Assembly (NCBI RefSeq): GCF_022606295.1
Contig: NZ_JAHHZS010000013.1
Span: 62,001 to 126,000, forward strand
Source: Arthrobacter bambusae
Lineage (GTDB): Bacteria; Actinomycetota; Actinomycetes; Actinomycetales; Micrococcaceae
Direction of reading: 5' to 3'
Length of the DNA stretch: 64,000 bases
Shown here: positions 8,143 to 17,159 of the stretch, piece after piece
Layout: every line of letters begins with the position of its first letter
How positions within the stretch are numbered: position 1 is the stretch's first letter
Notes under the pieces: generated by a model
Told to the model about the DNA's origin: nothing
Seen by the model: the letters and a program-made list of their open reading frames with translations, nothing else
Databases searched by the model: none
Translations under genes and position numbers: made by a program

Positions 8143-9936
8143 ATGGCTGCCCCGATTGAGGATTACGCGCTGCTTTCGGATCTCCACACCGGCCCCCTGG
8201 TTTCCCGGCAGGGCAGTGTGGACTGGCTCTGCTTCCCGCGCTTCGACTCGCCCTCGGTCTTTGCCTCCCTGCTTGGGCATGAAGACCATGGCCGGTGGCT
8301 GTTAGCCCCGAGTCCGCAGGAGGCCGTTGTCGTGGACCGTCACTATATGGACTCCACGTTCGTACTACAGACAACGTGGCAGACCAATTCCGGAAAGGTC
8401 TTGGTGACGGACTTCATGCCGGTAGGTGGCGCCCAGCCATCACTCGTCCGGCGGGTAACCGGACTCAGCGGGTCAGTCCAAATGCGTCAAGAGATAAGGA
8501 TTCGGCCCCAGTACGCCACCGTCCTGCCTTGGGTGAGCAGGATCCGCGACAGCGCTGACCCCGGCTCGGAAATACTGCTCGCCATGTCCGGTCCGGACGC
8601 TCTATCTTTGCGGGGCACCCCTCTTCCGCAGGCCGAAGACCACCGGCATGCGGGGGAGTTCACCGTTCAGCAGGGACGGAATGTGGACTTCCACCTAACA
8701 TGGTTCCCTTCCTACCAGGACGTGCCGCCGGCCATCAAAATTGACGCAGCCTTGGACGACGCCATCCACTACTGGACCACGTGGGCGGGCAATTGCCGCT
8801 ACAACGGGCCGTATCAGAGTGCAGTGAAGCGTTCACTGCTGGTCCTGCGTGCTTTAACCCACTATGAAACGGGCGGCATTGTCGCCGCTCCTACCACTTC
8901 CCTGCCCGAGGAGTTTGGCGGACCACGCAACTGGGACTACCGCTACTGTTGGCTGCGCGACGCATCCTTGACACTCGAAGCCATGTTGACGCACGGCTAC
9001 GAATCCGAAGCCCTGAAATGGCGCAACTGGCTTCTGCGGGCGCTCGCGGGGGATCCGGAAGATCTGCAAATAATGTACGGCGTAGGGGGCGAACGTGACC
9101 TCACGGAAAAGGAACTCCCGCATCTGCCGGGCTATCAGGACGCCAGACCCGTTCGAATCGGCAACGCAGCCGTCTCCCAGCATCAGGCCGATGTAGTGGG
9201 GGAGGTGATGGTGGTACTGGAGAGGCTTCGCCTCGCCGGGGGCAAGGAGGACCATTTCTCCTGGGCGCTACAGCGCGCCCTCCTTGGATCAGTGGACAAA
9301 CACTTCGAAGACAAAGACTTGGGACTGTGGGAAATGCGGGGGGCTCCGCAGTATTTCACGCACTCCCGGGTCATGATGTGGGCAGCCTATGACAGCGGGG
9401 TATGGGCTGTCCGGGACCACGGACTGCCTGGGCCGCTCGGGCACTGGGAGCGGCATCGGGATCGACTGGCCGCAGAGATAATGGATCTCGGATTCAACCG
9501 TGACCTTAATTCCTTCACCCAGACATACGGCAGTGAGGAGACGGACGCGGCACTGCTGGTCTTGCCGCAGGTCGGCTTCCTCACCTACGACGATGAGCGG
9601 ATGCTGGGAACAGTCGCCCAGTTGGAGAAGGAGCTACTCACCAGTGAGGGCCTGCTGATGCGCTACCGAACCGAGACCGGTGTCGACGGATTGGCACCGG
9701 GTGAACATCCATTCCTTGCCTGCTCCTTCTGGCTGGTGGAACAGTACGCACGCTCGGGCCGACGGGCAGACGCCAAGAACCTGATGGGCGCCTTGGTGGG
9801 ACTTTCCAATGATCTCGGCCTGCTCAGCGAAGAATATTCCATGAACGAAAAACGGATGGCGGGAAACTTCCCACAAGCCTTCTCCCACCTTGCGCTGATA
9901 CGGGCCGCAGACGCCATGCACAGCGCGGGCGGCTAG
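8143..9936 (+). CDS. Glycoside hydrolase family 15 (glucoamylase/trehalase-like)
   Basis: The 597-residue length and motifs fit bacterial GH15 proteins: N-terminal IEDYALLSDLHTGPLVSRQG and VDWLCFPRFDSPSVF, then the (alpha/alpha)6-barrel signature RNWDYRYCWLRDAS near residue 265. There are acidic residues in QADVVGEV (about 350) and SEEYS (about 565), where the family has its general acid and base. It hydrolyses alpha-glucosidic bonds, possibly trehalose, in the cytoplasm, as no signal peptide is seen. It is downstream of promoter module A. Its stop shares three bases with the stop of the convergent regulator 2 gene. A sugar hydrolase under the same promoter type as monooxygenases is unexpected. 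Confidence 0.9.
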   Translation: MAAPIEDYALLSDLHTGPLVSRQGSVDWLCFPRFDSPSVFASLLGHEDHGRWLLAPSPQEAVVVDRHYMDSTFVLQTTWQTNSGKVLVTDFMPVGGAQPSLVRRVTGLSGSVQMRQEIRIRPQYATVLPWVSRIRDSADPGSEILLAMSGPDALSLRGTPLPQAEDHRHAGEFTVQQGRNVDFHLTWFPSYQDVPPAIKIDAALDDAIHYWTTWAGNCRYNGPYQSAVKRSLLVLRALTHYETGGIVAAPTTSLPEEFGGPRNWDYRYCWLRDASLTLEAMLTHGYESEALKWRNWLLRALAGDPEDLQIMYGVGGERDLTEKELPHLPGYQDARPVRIGNAAVSQHQADVVGEVMVVLERLRLAGGKEDHFSWALQRALLGSVDKHFEDKDLGLWEMRGAPQYFTHSRVMMWAAYDSGVWAVRDHGLPGPLGHWERHRDRLAAEIMDLGFNRDLNSFTQTYGSEETDAALLVLPQVGFLTYDDERMLGTVAQLEKELLTSEGLLMRYRTETGVDGLAPGEHPFLACSFWLVEQYARSGRRADAKNLMGALVGLSNDLGLLSEEYSMNEKRMAGNFPQAFSHLALIRAADAMHSAGG

Positions 9937-10979
9937 GACTTGGACCGTGCGTTGTTCTTGTATCGGGAAGCTTCTCTGTAGGCCGTCGGTGGCATCCCAT
10001 TCCACCGTTTGAAGGCGATGGTGAAGCTCGTTGGGTCTGTGTAGCCCAGAGTGCGGGATATCCGTGCTACAGAGTGATCCGTTTTCGAGAGCAGATCGGC
10101 GGCGAGGTCACGCAGGGCTTTGTCCCGGAGCTGGGCGAAGTCGTCACCAGTTAGTTCGAGCTTGCGTTGAAGGGTGCGGGGGGAGACCCGCAGTGTTGCG
10201 GCCACATTTGCGAGTTTGCGGTTGAGCTCGGGCGCGGCTCTGATGATCTTCATGACAGTGTCGGGCCAGTCGCCCGTTGCCCTGAGATCGTCAAGAATCT
10301 GGTGATCCGCTTTGAGCCATGCTTCGTGTTGGAAGGCGTTACCGAAGGGGAGCTCGTGTTCCGATGTTGCGGGAGCCCACCAGAGCCGCAATGCGTCGGA
10401 TCCGCAGTCGATGGCGCAGGGGACGTAGGGGAAGACCTCGGGGGAGGCTTCTGCGAGGGGGAATTCGACACGGGTGAAGGGGAACGGACCGCCGTACATC
10501 CAAGTGAAAGTTCGGGCAACGACGCAGAAATCGCGGTAGATGCTGAACGGGATGAGCTCTTCAGGGGTATCGGGGTAGGTGTACTCCATCCCAATCACCG
10601 TGCCATCCGAAATCCGGAGAGGCGCTATTTCCATCAGGCCGGGGGCATAGTCTGTTGAGCTGCCAGCTTCTACCCAGGCCCCAATGGTCGGCGCGGTAGC
10701 CAGGGCCAAACCGCGAATGCCGAAGGATCCGAGTGTGTAGGCCTGTGCGGCCTTCACCCAGAGATCGACACGATCTTTTGTGAGAGCCACGAACTGCAGC
10801 TGGAAGGCCAACTCCTTTTTCGCGGGAATAGTGCCTCCCGGGCGGTCGATCGCGTCGGGGTCGAGTTCTGCGTTTGTGAGCGCAGTTTGCCAATCAAGGT
10901 CGGCGTCCTTCAGCACTGCGCATAGTCCGTGAACGCTGAAGTTCGGTAGCCGCAGATTCTGGTAAGAGCTTAGTTTCAC
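9933..10979 (-). CDS. AraC-family transcriptional regulator, VirS/OruR-like (paralog 2)
   Basis: This 348-residue paralog of the 6553-7599 gene is similar over the full length. The start is a GTG at 10979 behind AAAGGAGG. The effector domain (residues 1-190) differs by scattered substitutions, while the helix-turn-helix region (about 240-340) is almost unchanged (VSPRTLQRKLELTGDDF; VARISRTLGYTDPTSFTIAFKRW). It is divergent from promoter module B, which opens the largest operon of the window. The arrangement resembles VirS beside the mymA flavin-monooxygenase operon of mycobacteria. The most economical reading is that this protein activates the seven modules in response to a pathway compound; that is inference. 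Confidence 0.9.
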   Translation of the reverse strand: MKLSSYQNLRLPNFSVHGLCAVLKDADLDWQTALTNAELDPDAIDRPGGTIPAKKELAFQLQFVALTKDRVDLWVKAAQAYTLGSFGIRGLALATAPTIGAWVEAGSSTDYAPGLMEIAPLRISDGTVIGMEYTYPDTPEELIPFSIYRDFCVVARTFTWMYGGPFPFTRVEFPLAEASPEVFPYVPCAIDCGSDALRLWWAPATSEHELPFGNAFQHEAWLKADHQILDDLRATGDWPDTVMKIIRAAPELNRKLANVAATLRVSPRTLQRKLELTGDDFAQLRDKALRDLAADLLSKTDHSVARISRTLGYTDPTSFTIAFKRWNGMPPTAYREASRYKNNARSKS

Positions 10980-11116
10980 TGCTGCCTCCTTTCACCGTTG
11001 AGGAAGAGGCGCTCCAGCGTTTCAGGGCGTGAGTGCGAGGAGTAGCAGCGGCCCGGCATGTGAAGCACGTCACCAGCTTTGCATCCCACGCCATGTATTC
11101 ACAAGAGGCCCTGGCG

Positions 11117-11239
11117 TGGCGCGATTTCCCATCTGTTTGGCATGTCTTGCCATGCCGCTTAACTCACCTACACACCTAACGTTGAAGCCTGAGCAAGGGC
11201 CGGCAGTGAAGCCGGCGCACTGATATCAAAGGAGATCCG
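11117..11239 (+). promoter_or_regulatory. AraC-type promoter module, copy B (main operon)
   Basis: Half-sites TGGCGCGATTTCCCA (11117) and TGGCATGTCTTGCCA (11138) are 21 bp apart. CTAACG starts at 11176, 38 bp after the second. The leader hairpin GCCGGC-AGTGAA-GCCGGC lies at 11199-11216. The leader then reads CACTGATATCAAAGGAG and continues into the GTG start at 11240. This ribosome-site block recurs in copies D and E. Confidence 0.85.
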
Positions 11240-11776
11240 GTGAGCATATCCATCGCCCAAAGCCTTGAACCGGCAATCACTGCCGACGAATTCAAGGCGG
11301 CATTCCGCAACCATCCCGGTGGTGTCGCTGTCATCACTGCTGATGCGGGCAATGGGCCGGTCGGCCTGACAGCAACGTCAGTCATTTCGGCCAGTGCCGA
11401 ACCCGCCATCCTGGCATTCTCGGTATCGGAATTTTCGTCCAGCACTCCGACCATTCTCGGCGCAGACACCGTCGTCGTGCATCTACTGAGCGCTGAACAA
11501 GTGGACATTGCCAAACTCTGCGCCACCAGCGGGATCGACCGCTTTGCTGACAGGTCTCTCTGGTCGCGCCTGGAGACAGGCGAGCCCTACTTCGTGCAGG
11601 CCCAGGTCTGGATCCGGGGCAGGATCATCAACACGATGGCCGCCGGGGGGTCGTCCATCGTGGCCGTCGAGGCGCTCCAGGCGTCACCGGCCCTGTCAGG
11701 TGACGCGGCACCCGCAGATCCGCTGGTCTACCACAACCGGCGCTGGCACGCCCTTGGGGATGCGTCCCAAATCTAA
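11240..11776 (+). CDS. Flavin reductase family protein (partner of the LLM monooxygenase)
   Basis: The 178-residue protein has the flavin reductase-like split-barrel (PF01613): FRNHPGGVAVITAD near residue 25, then GLTATSVISASAEPAILAFSVS. It should reduce FMN or FAD with NAD(P)H and hand it to the downstream two-component monooxygenase. The GTG start follows AAAGGAGATCCG at the ideal distance. It is the first gene of the 11.2-21.5 kb operon and lies just before the LLM monooxygenase, the usual pairing. A second member occurs at 35655-36194, so the pathway may use two reductases or two oxygenase systems. Confidence 0.88.
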   Translation: MSISIAQSLEPAITADEFKAAFRNHPGGVAVITADAGNGPVGLTATSVISASAEPAILAFSVSEFSSSTPTILGADTVVVHLLSAEQVDIAKLCATSGIDRFADRSLWSRLETGEPYFVQAQVWIRGRIINTMAAGGSSIVAVEALQASPALSGDAAPADPLVYHNRRWHALGDASQI

Positions 11777-11851
11777 ACCGTGACCCTGCCGGTCGTAAGA
11801 AATGCACCACGTTCTACACCCAATTTCCATCTTCCCGAAAGGACGGCGATT

Positions 11852-13054
11852 ATGAGCATCGCATCCAACGAAACTTCCACTGACCATCCCGTCGATCGCG
11901 ACTTCGTCGCGGATTACACAGTCGAGCGTGACAACGGCCCGATGGTTGGAGGCGACAACGCTTTCAAGGTCGCGATCTTCGGCGCGAACGTGTCGACCGG
12001 GCAAGGCGGCCTGAACTTCGCGGAGAACTCGATCAAGCTTGGCAACTGGGGCGAGGTGCAGCATCTTGCGCAGAAGGCGGACCGGTACGGAGTGGACGGA
12101 TTCATTCCCATCGCGCGCTGGCAGGGGCTCGCGGGTCCCGACCGGCCCTGGGGCCGTCAGTTCGAGACGTTCACCTGGGCAGCGGGACTGGCCGCGGTGA
12201 CGCAGAACATCCAGATCATCGCCACGTGCAATGTGCAGTTCATCAACCCGGTAATGGGCGCGAAGATGGTGACAACTATTGACCACATCAGCGGCGGCCG
12301 CATGGGGCTCAACGTAACAGCGGGTTACTTCAAGCCCGAATACGACATCTTCGGCGTGGAACTCCCCGAGCACGACGTGCGCTACGAGCTCGCCGACGAG
12401 TGGATTGAGATCGCCGAGCGCCTGTGGGCCAACGAGGAGCAGGAGTTCGACTTCGACGGCAAATTCTTCAATCTGAAGGGTGCGCAGGCGCACCCGAAGC
12501 CCGTGCAATCCCCCCGCCCGATGGTGATGAGCGCCGGTTCAAGCCCCGCAGGGCAGGAGTTCGCATTCAAGCACGCAAACGTCCTGTTCGCATCAGTTGC
12601 CAGCGTCGAGCACAGCGGCGAGCTCACGCCGAAAATCCGGCAGAAAGCCGACGCGGCCGGACGCGAGGACCTCGGTCTCTGGGCCGGCGCGCACATCATC
12701 GTCAAGGACACCGAGAAGGAAGCACGCGCCTACGCCGACTACGTGACAGAGAGCACCGACTGGGAGAGCGCGCTCCGCTATCGCGAGATCATCCGCAGCG
12801 GCACCCAGAGTTTCAATTGGGATGAATACAAGCAATCCGAGGACTACAAGCGTGACGAGTCGGTGAGGGCCTTTGGCCGCGCGGCACTCATGCCGATCAC
12901 TGGTACCCCCGAGATGGTCGTTGAGGAGCTGCAGAAGTTGCAGGCCTCTGGCATCACGGGCATCTGCACCGGCCTCGTCGACTACGACGAGGGCCTCGAC
13001 CGGCTGAACGAGCAGGTCTTCCCGCTGATGCGCGAGGCGGGCCTGCGCGCCTGA
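11852..13054 (+). CDS. LLM-class flavin-dependent monooxygenase, RutA-like
   Basis: This is a protein of about 400 residues of the bacterial-luciferase fold. Segments such as FETFTWAAGLAAVTQNIQI, TIDHISGGRMGLNVTAGY and KPEYDIFGV align with RutA pyrimidine monooxygenase and related two-component enzymes. The ATG at 11852 has an AAAGGA site; the in-frame start at 11780 lacks one. Reduced FMN would come from the preceding flavin reductase. RutA relatives insert oxygen into cyclic amides, sulfones or ketones, so this may ring-open or oxygenate the pathway substrate. The exact substrate is not predictable. An alternative role is a luciferase-type Baeyer-Villiger enzyme. Confidence 0.88.
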   Translation: MSIASNETSTDHPVDRDFVADYTVERDNGPMVGGDNAFKVAIFGANVSTGQGGLNFAENSIKLGNWGEVQHLAQKADRYGVDGFIPIARWQGLAGPDRPWGRQFETFTWAAGLAAVTQNIQIIATCNVQFINPVMGAKMVTTIDHISGGRMGLNVTAGYFKPEYDIFGVELPEHDVRYELADEWIEIAERLWANEEQEFDFDGKFFNLKGAQAHPKPVQSPRPMVMSAGSSPAGQEFAFKHANVLFASVASVEHSGELTPKIRQKADAAGREDLGLWAGAHIIVKDTEKEARAYADYVTESTDWESALRYREIIRSGTQSFNWDEYKQSEDYKRDESVRAFGRAALMPITGTPEMVVEELQKLQASGITGICTGLVDYDEGLDRLNEQVFPLMREAGLRA

Positions 13055-13089
13055 CGACGAAGCGTCCATCCACGAAGGAGTGAACACAG

Positions 13090-13611
13090 ATGACTTTTCC
13101 TGATCCCAAGAAATTCCAACTCGTCGTCGCGGGACCGAACGAGTCCGGCGAAGCCGACTTCCTCGACGTCGGCCCGGCCGCCGAGTTCGACTTCCCCGGT
13201 GTGGCCGCGGGTGCCTTTTACTGGGCGGTCGACGGGGGCCACGGCAAAGCGAACTTCGGTGCCCCGCCAAGCAAGGTCGCCCTCGCAGGGCCCAATGGAT
13301 CCACCTTCGGCGTGAGCAGCTTCCCCGCGTACTCGTCGGGCGAGGTGGACGCGGCGACGCTCGACGAGAGCATGGCCGCCACCGATGACGACGGCGATAC
13401 CGGGATGCACGCGAGCGATACCATCGACTACGAGGTGGTCATCTCGGGCAAGGTGGACCTCGTGCTCCCCGGCGGGAAGAAGCGCACGCTCGTTCCGGGA
13501 GACCTGCTGGTCATGGCCGGCGTGCCCCATGCCTGGAAGAACCCGTACGACGAGGACTGCGTCTACGTCGTGGTCACGGTCGGTTTCAACACCCCTGAGG
13601 TCGCGTCATGA
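13090..13611 (+). CDS. Cupin-domain protein
   Basis: The 173-residue protein has a C-terminal single cupin barrel (about residues 100-160) with the motif series HASDTIDYEVVISGKVDLVL, GDLLVMAGVPHAW. The first motif has a His but lacks the full HxH(x)3-4E set, so metal binding is uncertain. The N-terminal 90 residues are unrecognised. AAGGAG precedes the ATG, and the stop overlaps the next start (ATGA), so it is coupled to the PEP-mutase-like gene. It could be an isomerase, decarboxylase or dioxygenase of a pathway intermediate; the sequence does not decide. Confidence 0.75.
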   Translation: MTFPDPKKFQLVVAGPNESGEADFLDVGPAAEFDFPGVAAGAFYWAVDGGHGKANFGAPPSKVALAGPNGSTFGVSSFPAYSSGEVDAATLDESMAATDDDGDTGMHASDTIDYEVVISGKVDLVLPGGKKRTLVPGDLLVMAGVPHAWKNPYDEDCVYVVVTVGFNTPEVAS

Positions 13612-14558
13612 GCCTGACGTCACCGGGCAAGGCGCTGCGTGCAGTCTTCGACAGTCCCGAGACGGCGCTGGTGCCGTTCGGTGCCTTGCCGCTCCATGCG
13701 CAGATGGCGCAGCACGCCGGCTTCGACGCCTTCCAGCTCTCCGGCGGCATGTCGGCCTGGTGGCAAGGTGTCTCCGACACGGGATGGCTCACCCTGACCG
13801 AGGTGGTTGAGCATGCGAAGCGCACCGCCCGCGCCGCTGACATTCCCATCTATTGCGACGCCGATACGGGCTTTGGCGCGCCGATCAACGTTCAGCGCAC
13901 AGTGTCTGAGTTCATTGACGCGGGCGTCGCCGGAATCCACATTGAGGATCAGCGGGAGCCCAAGAAATCGGGTGGTGTCGCCGGGATCGAATTGGTGTCG
14001 GACGCCGAGGCTATCGGACGACTGAACGCCGCCGTCGACGCCCGGGACAAGTTGGACAGCGACTTCGTTATCGTTGCCCGTACCGACGGCTACGGTGCCG
14101 CCGGCGGCGGCGTGGACGAGGCGATCCGCCGCGCCCAGCTGTACAAAGCCGAGACCGGCGCGGACGTCATCTTCTACGAGGGATTCCATACCTGGGAGCA
14201 GGCCGAAGTCGCACTGAAGGAGACACCCGGGCCAGCCTACGCCGTCGGGGTTCCGCTGATCGGACGCAAGACGGTGGCCGAGATGACAACGATCGGCCAG
14301 GCGATTCAGCCTGTGGCGTTCGTGCTTCCCGGGGTCAAAGAGGTTTGGCGCTTGCTGATGCAGGTCAAGGAATCAGGCGAGGCCACGCCGATCGGCGAGT
14401 ACATCGACCACTTGAACGATGGCCCCGACAGCATCGGCTGGGGAGCCATGTTCGGCCGTCCTTTAACCGACTATGTGCGTGAAACCGAGGACAGGTTCCT
14501 CCCGCAGGAATCGCGCCGCAACTATGACAACAACGTCCATGTTGGAGAGAGCTACTAA
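13608..14558 (+). CDS. Isocitrate lyase/PEP mutase superfamily protein (copy 1)
   Basis: This 316-residue TIM-barrel protein has the family hallmarks: the QLSGGMSAWW loop, the Mg-binding DADTGFG near residue 84, and the stretch EDQREPKKSGG near residue 113. The place of the isocitrate-lyase catalytic Cys (KKCGH) is Ser, followed by Gly, so it is unlikely to be a true isocitrate or methylisocitrate lyase. Oxaloacetate decarboxylase, 2,3-dimethylmalate lyase or petal-death-protein-like C-C lyases are the better comparisons. It overlaps the cupin gene and the following SDR gene, indicating tight coexpression. Probably it cleaves a 2-hydroxy diacid intermediate; this is inference. Confidence 0.85.
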   Translation: MSLTSPGKALRAVFDSPETALVPFGALPLHAQMAQHAGFDAFQLSGGMSAWWQGVSDTGWLTLTEVVEHAKRTARAADIPIYCDADTGFGAPINVQRTVSEFIDAGVAGIHIEDQREPKKSGGVAGIELVSDAEAIGRLNAAVDARDKLDSDFVIVARTDGYGAAGGGVDEAIRRAQLYKAETGADVIFYEGFHTWEQAEVALKETPGPAYAVGVPLIGRKTVAEMTTIGQAIQPVAFVLPGVKEVWRLLMQVKESGEATPIGEYIDHLNDGPDSIGWGAMFGRPLTDYVRETEDRFLPQESRRNYDNNVHVGESY

Positions 14559-14575
14559 TGAATGAGGAGAATCTG

Positions 14576-15334
14576 ATGATGAAAGACAAAGCCGGACTCG
14601 TTACCGGCGCGGGCTCGGGCATTGGCCGGGCTGGTGCCCTGGCGTTCGCAAAGAACGGCGCGCGCGTAGTGGTGTCCGATATTGACGAGGCAGCCGGGCG
14701 CGAAACGGTGGAGATCATCGAAGCATCTGGTGGGAAGGCTGTCTTCTTCCAGTGCGATGTCAGCGACGAGGAGCAGGTCAAAGCCCTTGTCGATGCGACG
14801 GTGTCGAACTTCGGGCAGTTGGACTTCGCTTTCAATAATGCCGGGATGAACGGCGTCTTCGCACCTATTGGGGAGACCGACAGCGCGACCTGGGATCGGG
14901 TCATGAAGGTGAACCTGTACAGCACCTTCTACTGCCTGAAGCACGAAGTCAACGCGATGCTAAAGACCGGAGGCGGTGCGATCGTCAACACTGCTTCTGC
15001 TGCGGGCCTCGTCGGAATCGCCAACAACGCCCCGTACACCGCCTCGAAGTTCGGCGTCGTCGGGATCACGAGGAACGCGGCCATGGACTACGGCCCCCTG
15101 GGCATCCGTATCAACGCCCTCACACCGGGGTCGACCACGAGTCCCATGATGAAGAACGCATTCGAGCAGAACCCGCCCGAATTCCGGGAAAGAATTCTGT
15201 CGGCGATTCCGATGCGCGAGCTGGCCGAACCCGATGATCAGGCAGATGCCGTTGTGTGGCTCTGCTCTGACCAGGCCCGCATGGTTACCGGTATCTCCCT
15301 GGCGGTCGACGGCGGCTGGCTGGCCGGAAAGTAA
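14576..15334 (+). CDS. SDR-family oxidoreductase
   Basis: This is a classical short-chain dehydrogenase with nucleotide motif TGAGSGIGRA, NNAG at about residue 85 and catalytic YTASK at about 155. The C-terminal GG end is typical of the tetrameric FabG type. The ATG at 14576 is preferred because GAGGAG lies 6 nt before it; the alternative ATG at 14558 overlaps the stop of the previous gene. It would interconvert a secondary alcohol and ketone with NAD(P)(H). It is one of four SDRs in the region (with 15380, 18976 and 34831), suggesting several alcohol-oxidation steps. Confidence 0.88.
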   Translation: MMKDKAGLVTGAGSGIGRAGALAFAKNGARVVVSDIDEAAGRETVEIIEASGGKAVFFQCDVSDEEQVKALVDATVSNFGQLDFAFNNAGMNGVFAPIGETDSATWDRVMKVNLYSTFYCLKHEVNAMLKTGGGAIVNTASAAGLVGIANNAPYTASKFGVVGITRNAAMDYGPLGIRINALTPGSTTSPMMKNAFEQNPPEFRERILSAIPMRELAEPDDQADAVVWLCSDQARMVTGISLAVDGGWLAGK

Positions 15335-15379
15335 ATGGCACTGCCATCCGGGTTCAAAAGAAAATGGAGCAACTGAAAA

Positions 15380-16303
15380 ATGACGAATCTTGATTTCAAG
15401 GGCCGGGTGGCAATCGTCACGGGCGCAGGACAGGGAATGGGCCGCCAGCACGCAAAGATGCTCGCCTCCCGCGGGGCGCGGGTTGTCGTCAACGACGTCA
15501 ACGCGGCGAACGCGGCCGAAGCTGTGGCCGAAATAGCCAACGCAGGCGGCACCGCGGTGGTAGACAGCCACAACGTCGTCACCGAGGCGCCTGAGATCGT
15601 CCAGACCGCACTCGACACCTTTGGGCAGCTCGACGTCGTGGTCAACAACGCCGGGATTAATGCGTTCGGCCGCTTCTGGGAGATGGAGCCGGACACGTGG
15701 TGGCGCATCTTCGACGTGGCCGTCAAGGGCGTCGTCGGAGTTTCCCGCGCAGCCATGCCGCACCTCATTGCCTCAGGCAGTGGCCGGCTTATCAACATCT
15801 CGTCGAACGGGGTCATGGGCGTGCCGACGGATTCGGCCTACAACGCCGCCAAGGCCGCCATCTGGGGACTCGGTATCACCCTCGCGGCCGAGGCCCGCGA
15901 GGTGGGAGTTCAAGTCACCACCCTGATGCCGGTGGCCTTGACCCCGATGACCGAGGACGCCTTCCCCAACCCCGTCATCAAGGACGCCATGCGTACGACG
16001 GTTCCGGCAAGCTCGGTGTCTGCCTTCGTAACGTGGCTGGCACACCAGGACACGACAGTTTTCGGCGAAACGTTTGAGATCGCCGGAGTCGCGGCCGGTC
16101 GCGTGGCAATTGCGGGCATGCCGCGCATGAAGGTCGAAGCACCGACGCCCGAGAGCTGGGCTGACAGCGGAGAGGCGCTCATGAAGGACGGCGAGCTGCG
16201 GGCATTCCGCACCGCGAGTGAGTCGTTCCGCGACCAGATGGTGTACTTGGCGCCGGAACTGGACGAGGTCCTCCCCGCCAACGCGGCAGACGTCTCGAGG
16301 TGA
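15380..16303 (+). CDS. SDR-family oxidoreductase with C-terminal extension
   Basis: This 307-residue SDR has TGAGQGMGRQ at the cofactor site, NNAG near residue 90 and YNAAK near residue 156. It is longer than the usual 250 residues: the final 60 residues (from about 245, MKVEAPTPESW onward) form an extra tail. It resembles the hydroxysteroid/hydroxyacyl-CoA dehydrogenase branch. It sits 45 nt after the preceding SDR in the same operon. Reaction expected: oxidation of a hydroxyl group on a bulky or CoA-linked intermediate. The substrate is unknown. Confidence 0.85.
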   Translation: MTNLDFKGRVAIVTGAGQGMGRQHAKMLASRGARVVVNDVNAANAAEAVAEIANAGGTAVVDSHNVVTEAPEIVQTALDTFGQLDVVVNNAGINAFGRFWEMEPDTWWRIFDVAVKGVVGVSRAAMPHLIASGSGRLINISSNGVMGVPTDSAYNAAKAAIWGLGITLAAEAREVGVQVTTLMPVALTPMTEDAFPNPVIKDAMRTTVPASSVSAFVTWLAHQDTTVFGETFEIAGVAAGRVAIAGMPRMKVEAPTPESWADSGEALMKDGELRAFRTASESFRDQMVYLAPELDEVLPANAADVSR

Positions 16304-16373
16304 GCCTGCTGGAACCCGTAAAGAGCAGCAACGCTAAGACCAATAATCGGCCAACCAAAGGAGCAGGACTCTC

Positions 16374-17117
16374 ATGAAAATCGGTATTCTAGGAGCTGGT
16401 TCGATAGGGGCCACACTCGCCCGCAAACTGAGTGGAGCCGGCCATGATGTTAAGGTTGCGAATTCCCGCGGCCCCGAAACCATCAGTTCCGACATTGTGG
16501 CATCGGGTGCCCGACCAGTAGAGGCAAGGCACGCCGTCACTGACGTCGATGTCCTCATCACGTCAATGCCGCTCAGCCGGATGCCCGAGGTCAAGTCCCT
16601 TATCACCGGCCTCCCGGCCAACACCGTCATCATCGATACGTCCAACTACTACCCCCTGCGTGATGGGCGGGTGGAAGCCCTGGAAGACGGGAAGGTCGAA
16701 AGCGTCTGGATTACCGAGCAGCTCGGGCGCCCGGTTGCCAAGGCCTGGAACGCCATCACGGCCGGGTCCTTCGAAGCCTATGGAAGAGAAGATGGGGATC
16801 CCGACCGGATCGCTATCCCCGTGGCCGCGGATCGCGATCGCGACAAAGCGGTAGCGATGGCCCTCGTAGAGGAGACCGGGTTTGACGCGGTCGACGCCGG
16901 ATCCCTGGCGGACTCCTGGCGCCAGCAGCCCGGTGCGCCCAGCTATTGCACCGACTTTACGCGCCAGAAGTTGCCGGGGGCCCTTGCTGCCGCTGATAAG
17001 GCCCGGCTCCCGCAGCGAAGGGACATCGCGCTTGCTGCCATCACAGAACGGTTCCCGGACTATTCGGACGTCACCGCCGACTACCTTGTCCGGCTGCATC
17101 GGGCCATCTACAGCTGA
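16374..17117 (+). CDS. NADPH-dependent F420 reductase-like dinucleotide-binding protein (copy 1)
   Basis: The 247-residue protein begins with a Rossmann motif, MKIGILGAGSIGATLARKL, followed by NSRGPETI, which fits binding of the NADPH 2'-phosphate. VIIDTSNYYPLRDGRV near residue 85 is typical of the F420:NADPH reductase-like family. A homolog lies at 37263-37979 with the same motifs. It probably reduces a pathway intermediate or a flavin/deazaflavin using NADPH. Family membership is firm, the actual acceptor unknown. An AAAGGAGCAGG element precedes the ATG. Confidence 0.8.
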   Translation: MKIGILGAGSIGATLARKLSGAGHDVKVANSRGPETISSDIVASGARPVEARHAVTDVDVLITSMPLSRMPEVKSLITGLPANTVIIDTSNYYPLRDGRVEALEDGKVESVWITEQLGRPVAKAWNAITAGSFEAYGREDGDPDRIAIPVAADRDRDKAVAMALVEETGFDAVDAGSLADSWRQQPGAPSYCTDFTRQKLPGALAAADKARLPQRRDIALAAITERFPDYSDVTADYLVRLHRAIYS

Positions 17118-17159
17118 ACCTGTGACAATTCACCGCCGGCCACAGGCCAAGGAGCAGAA

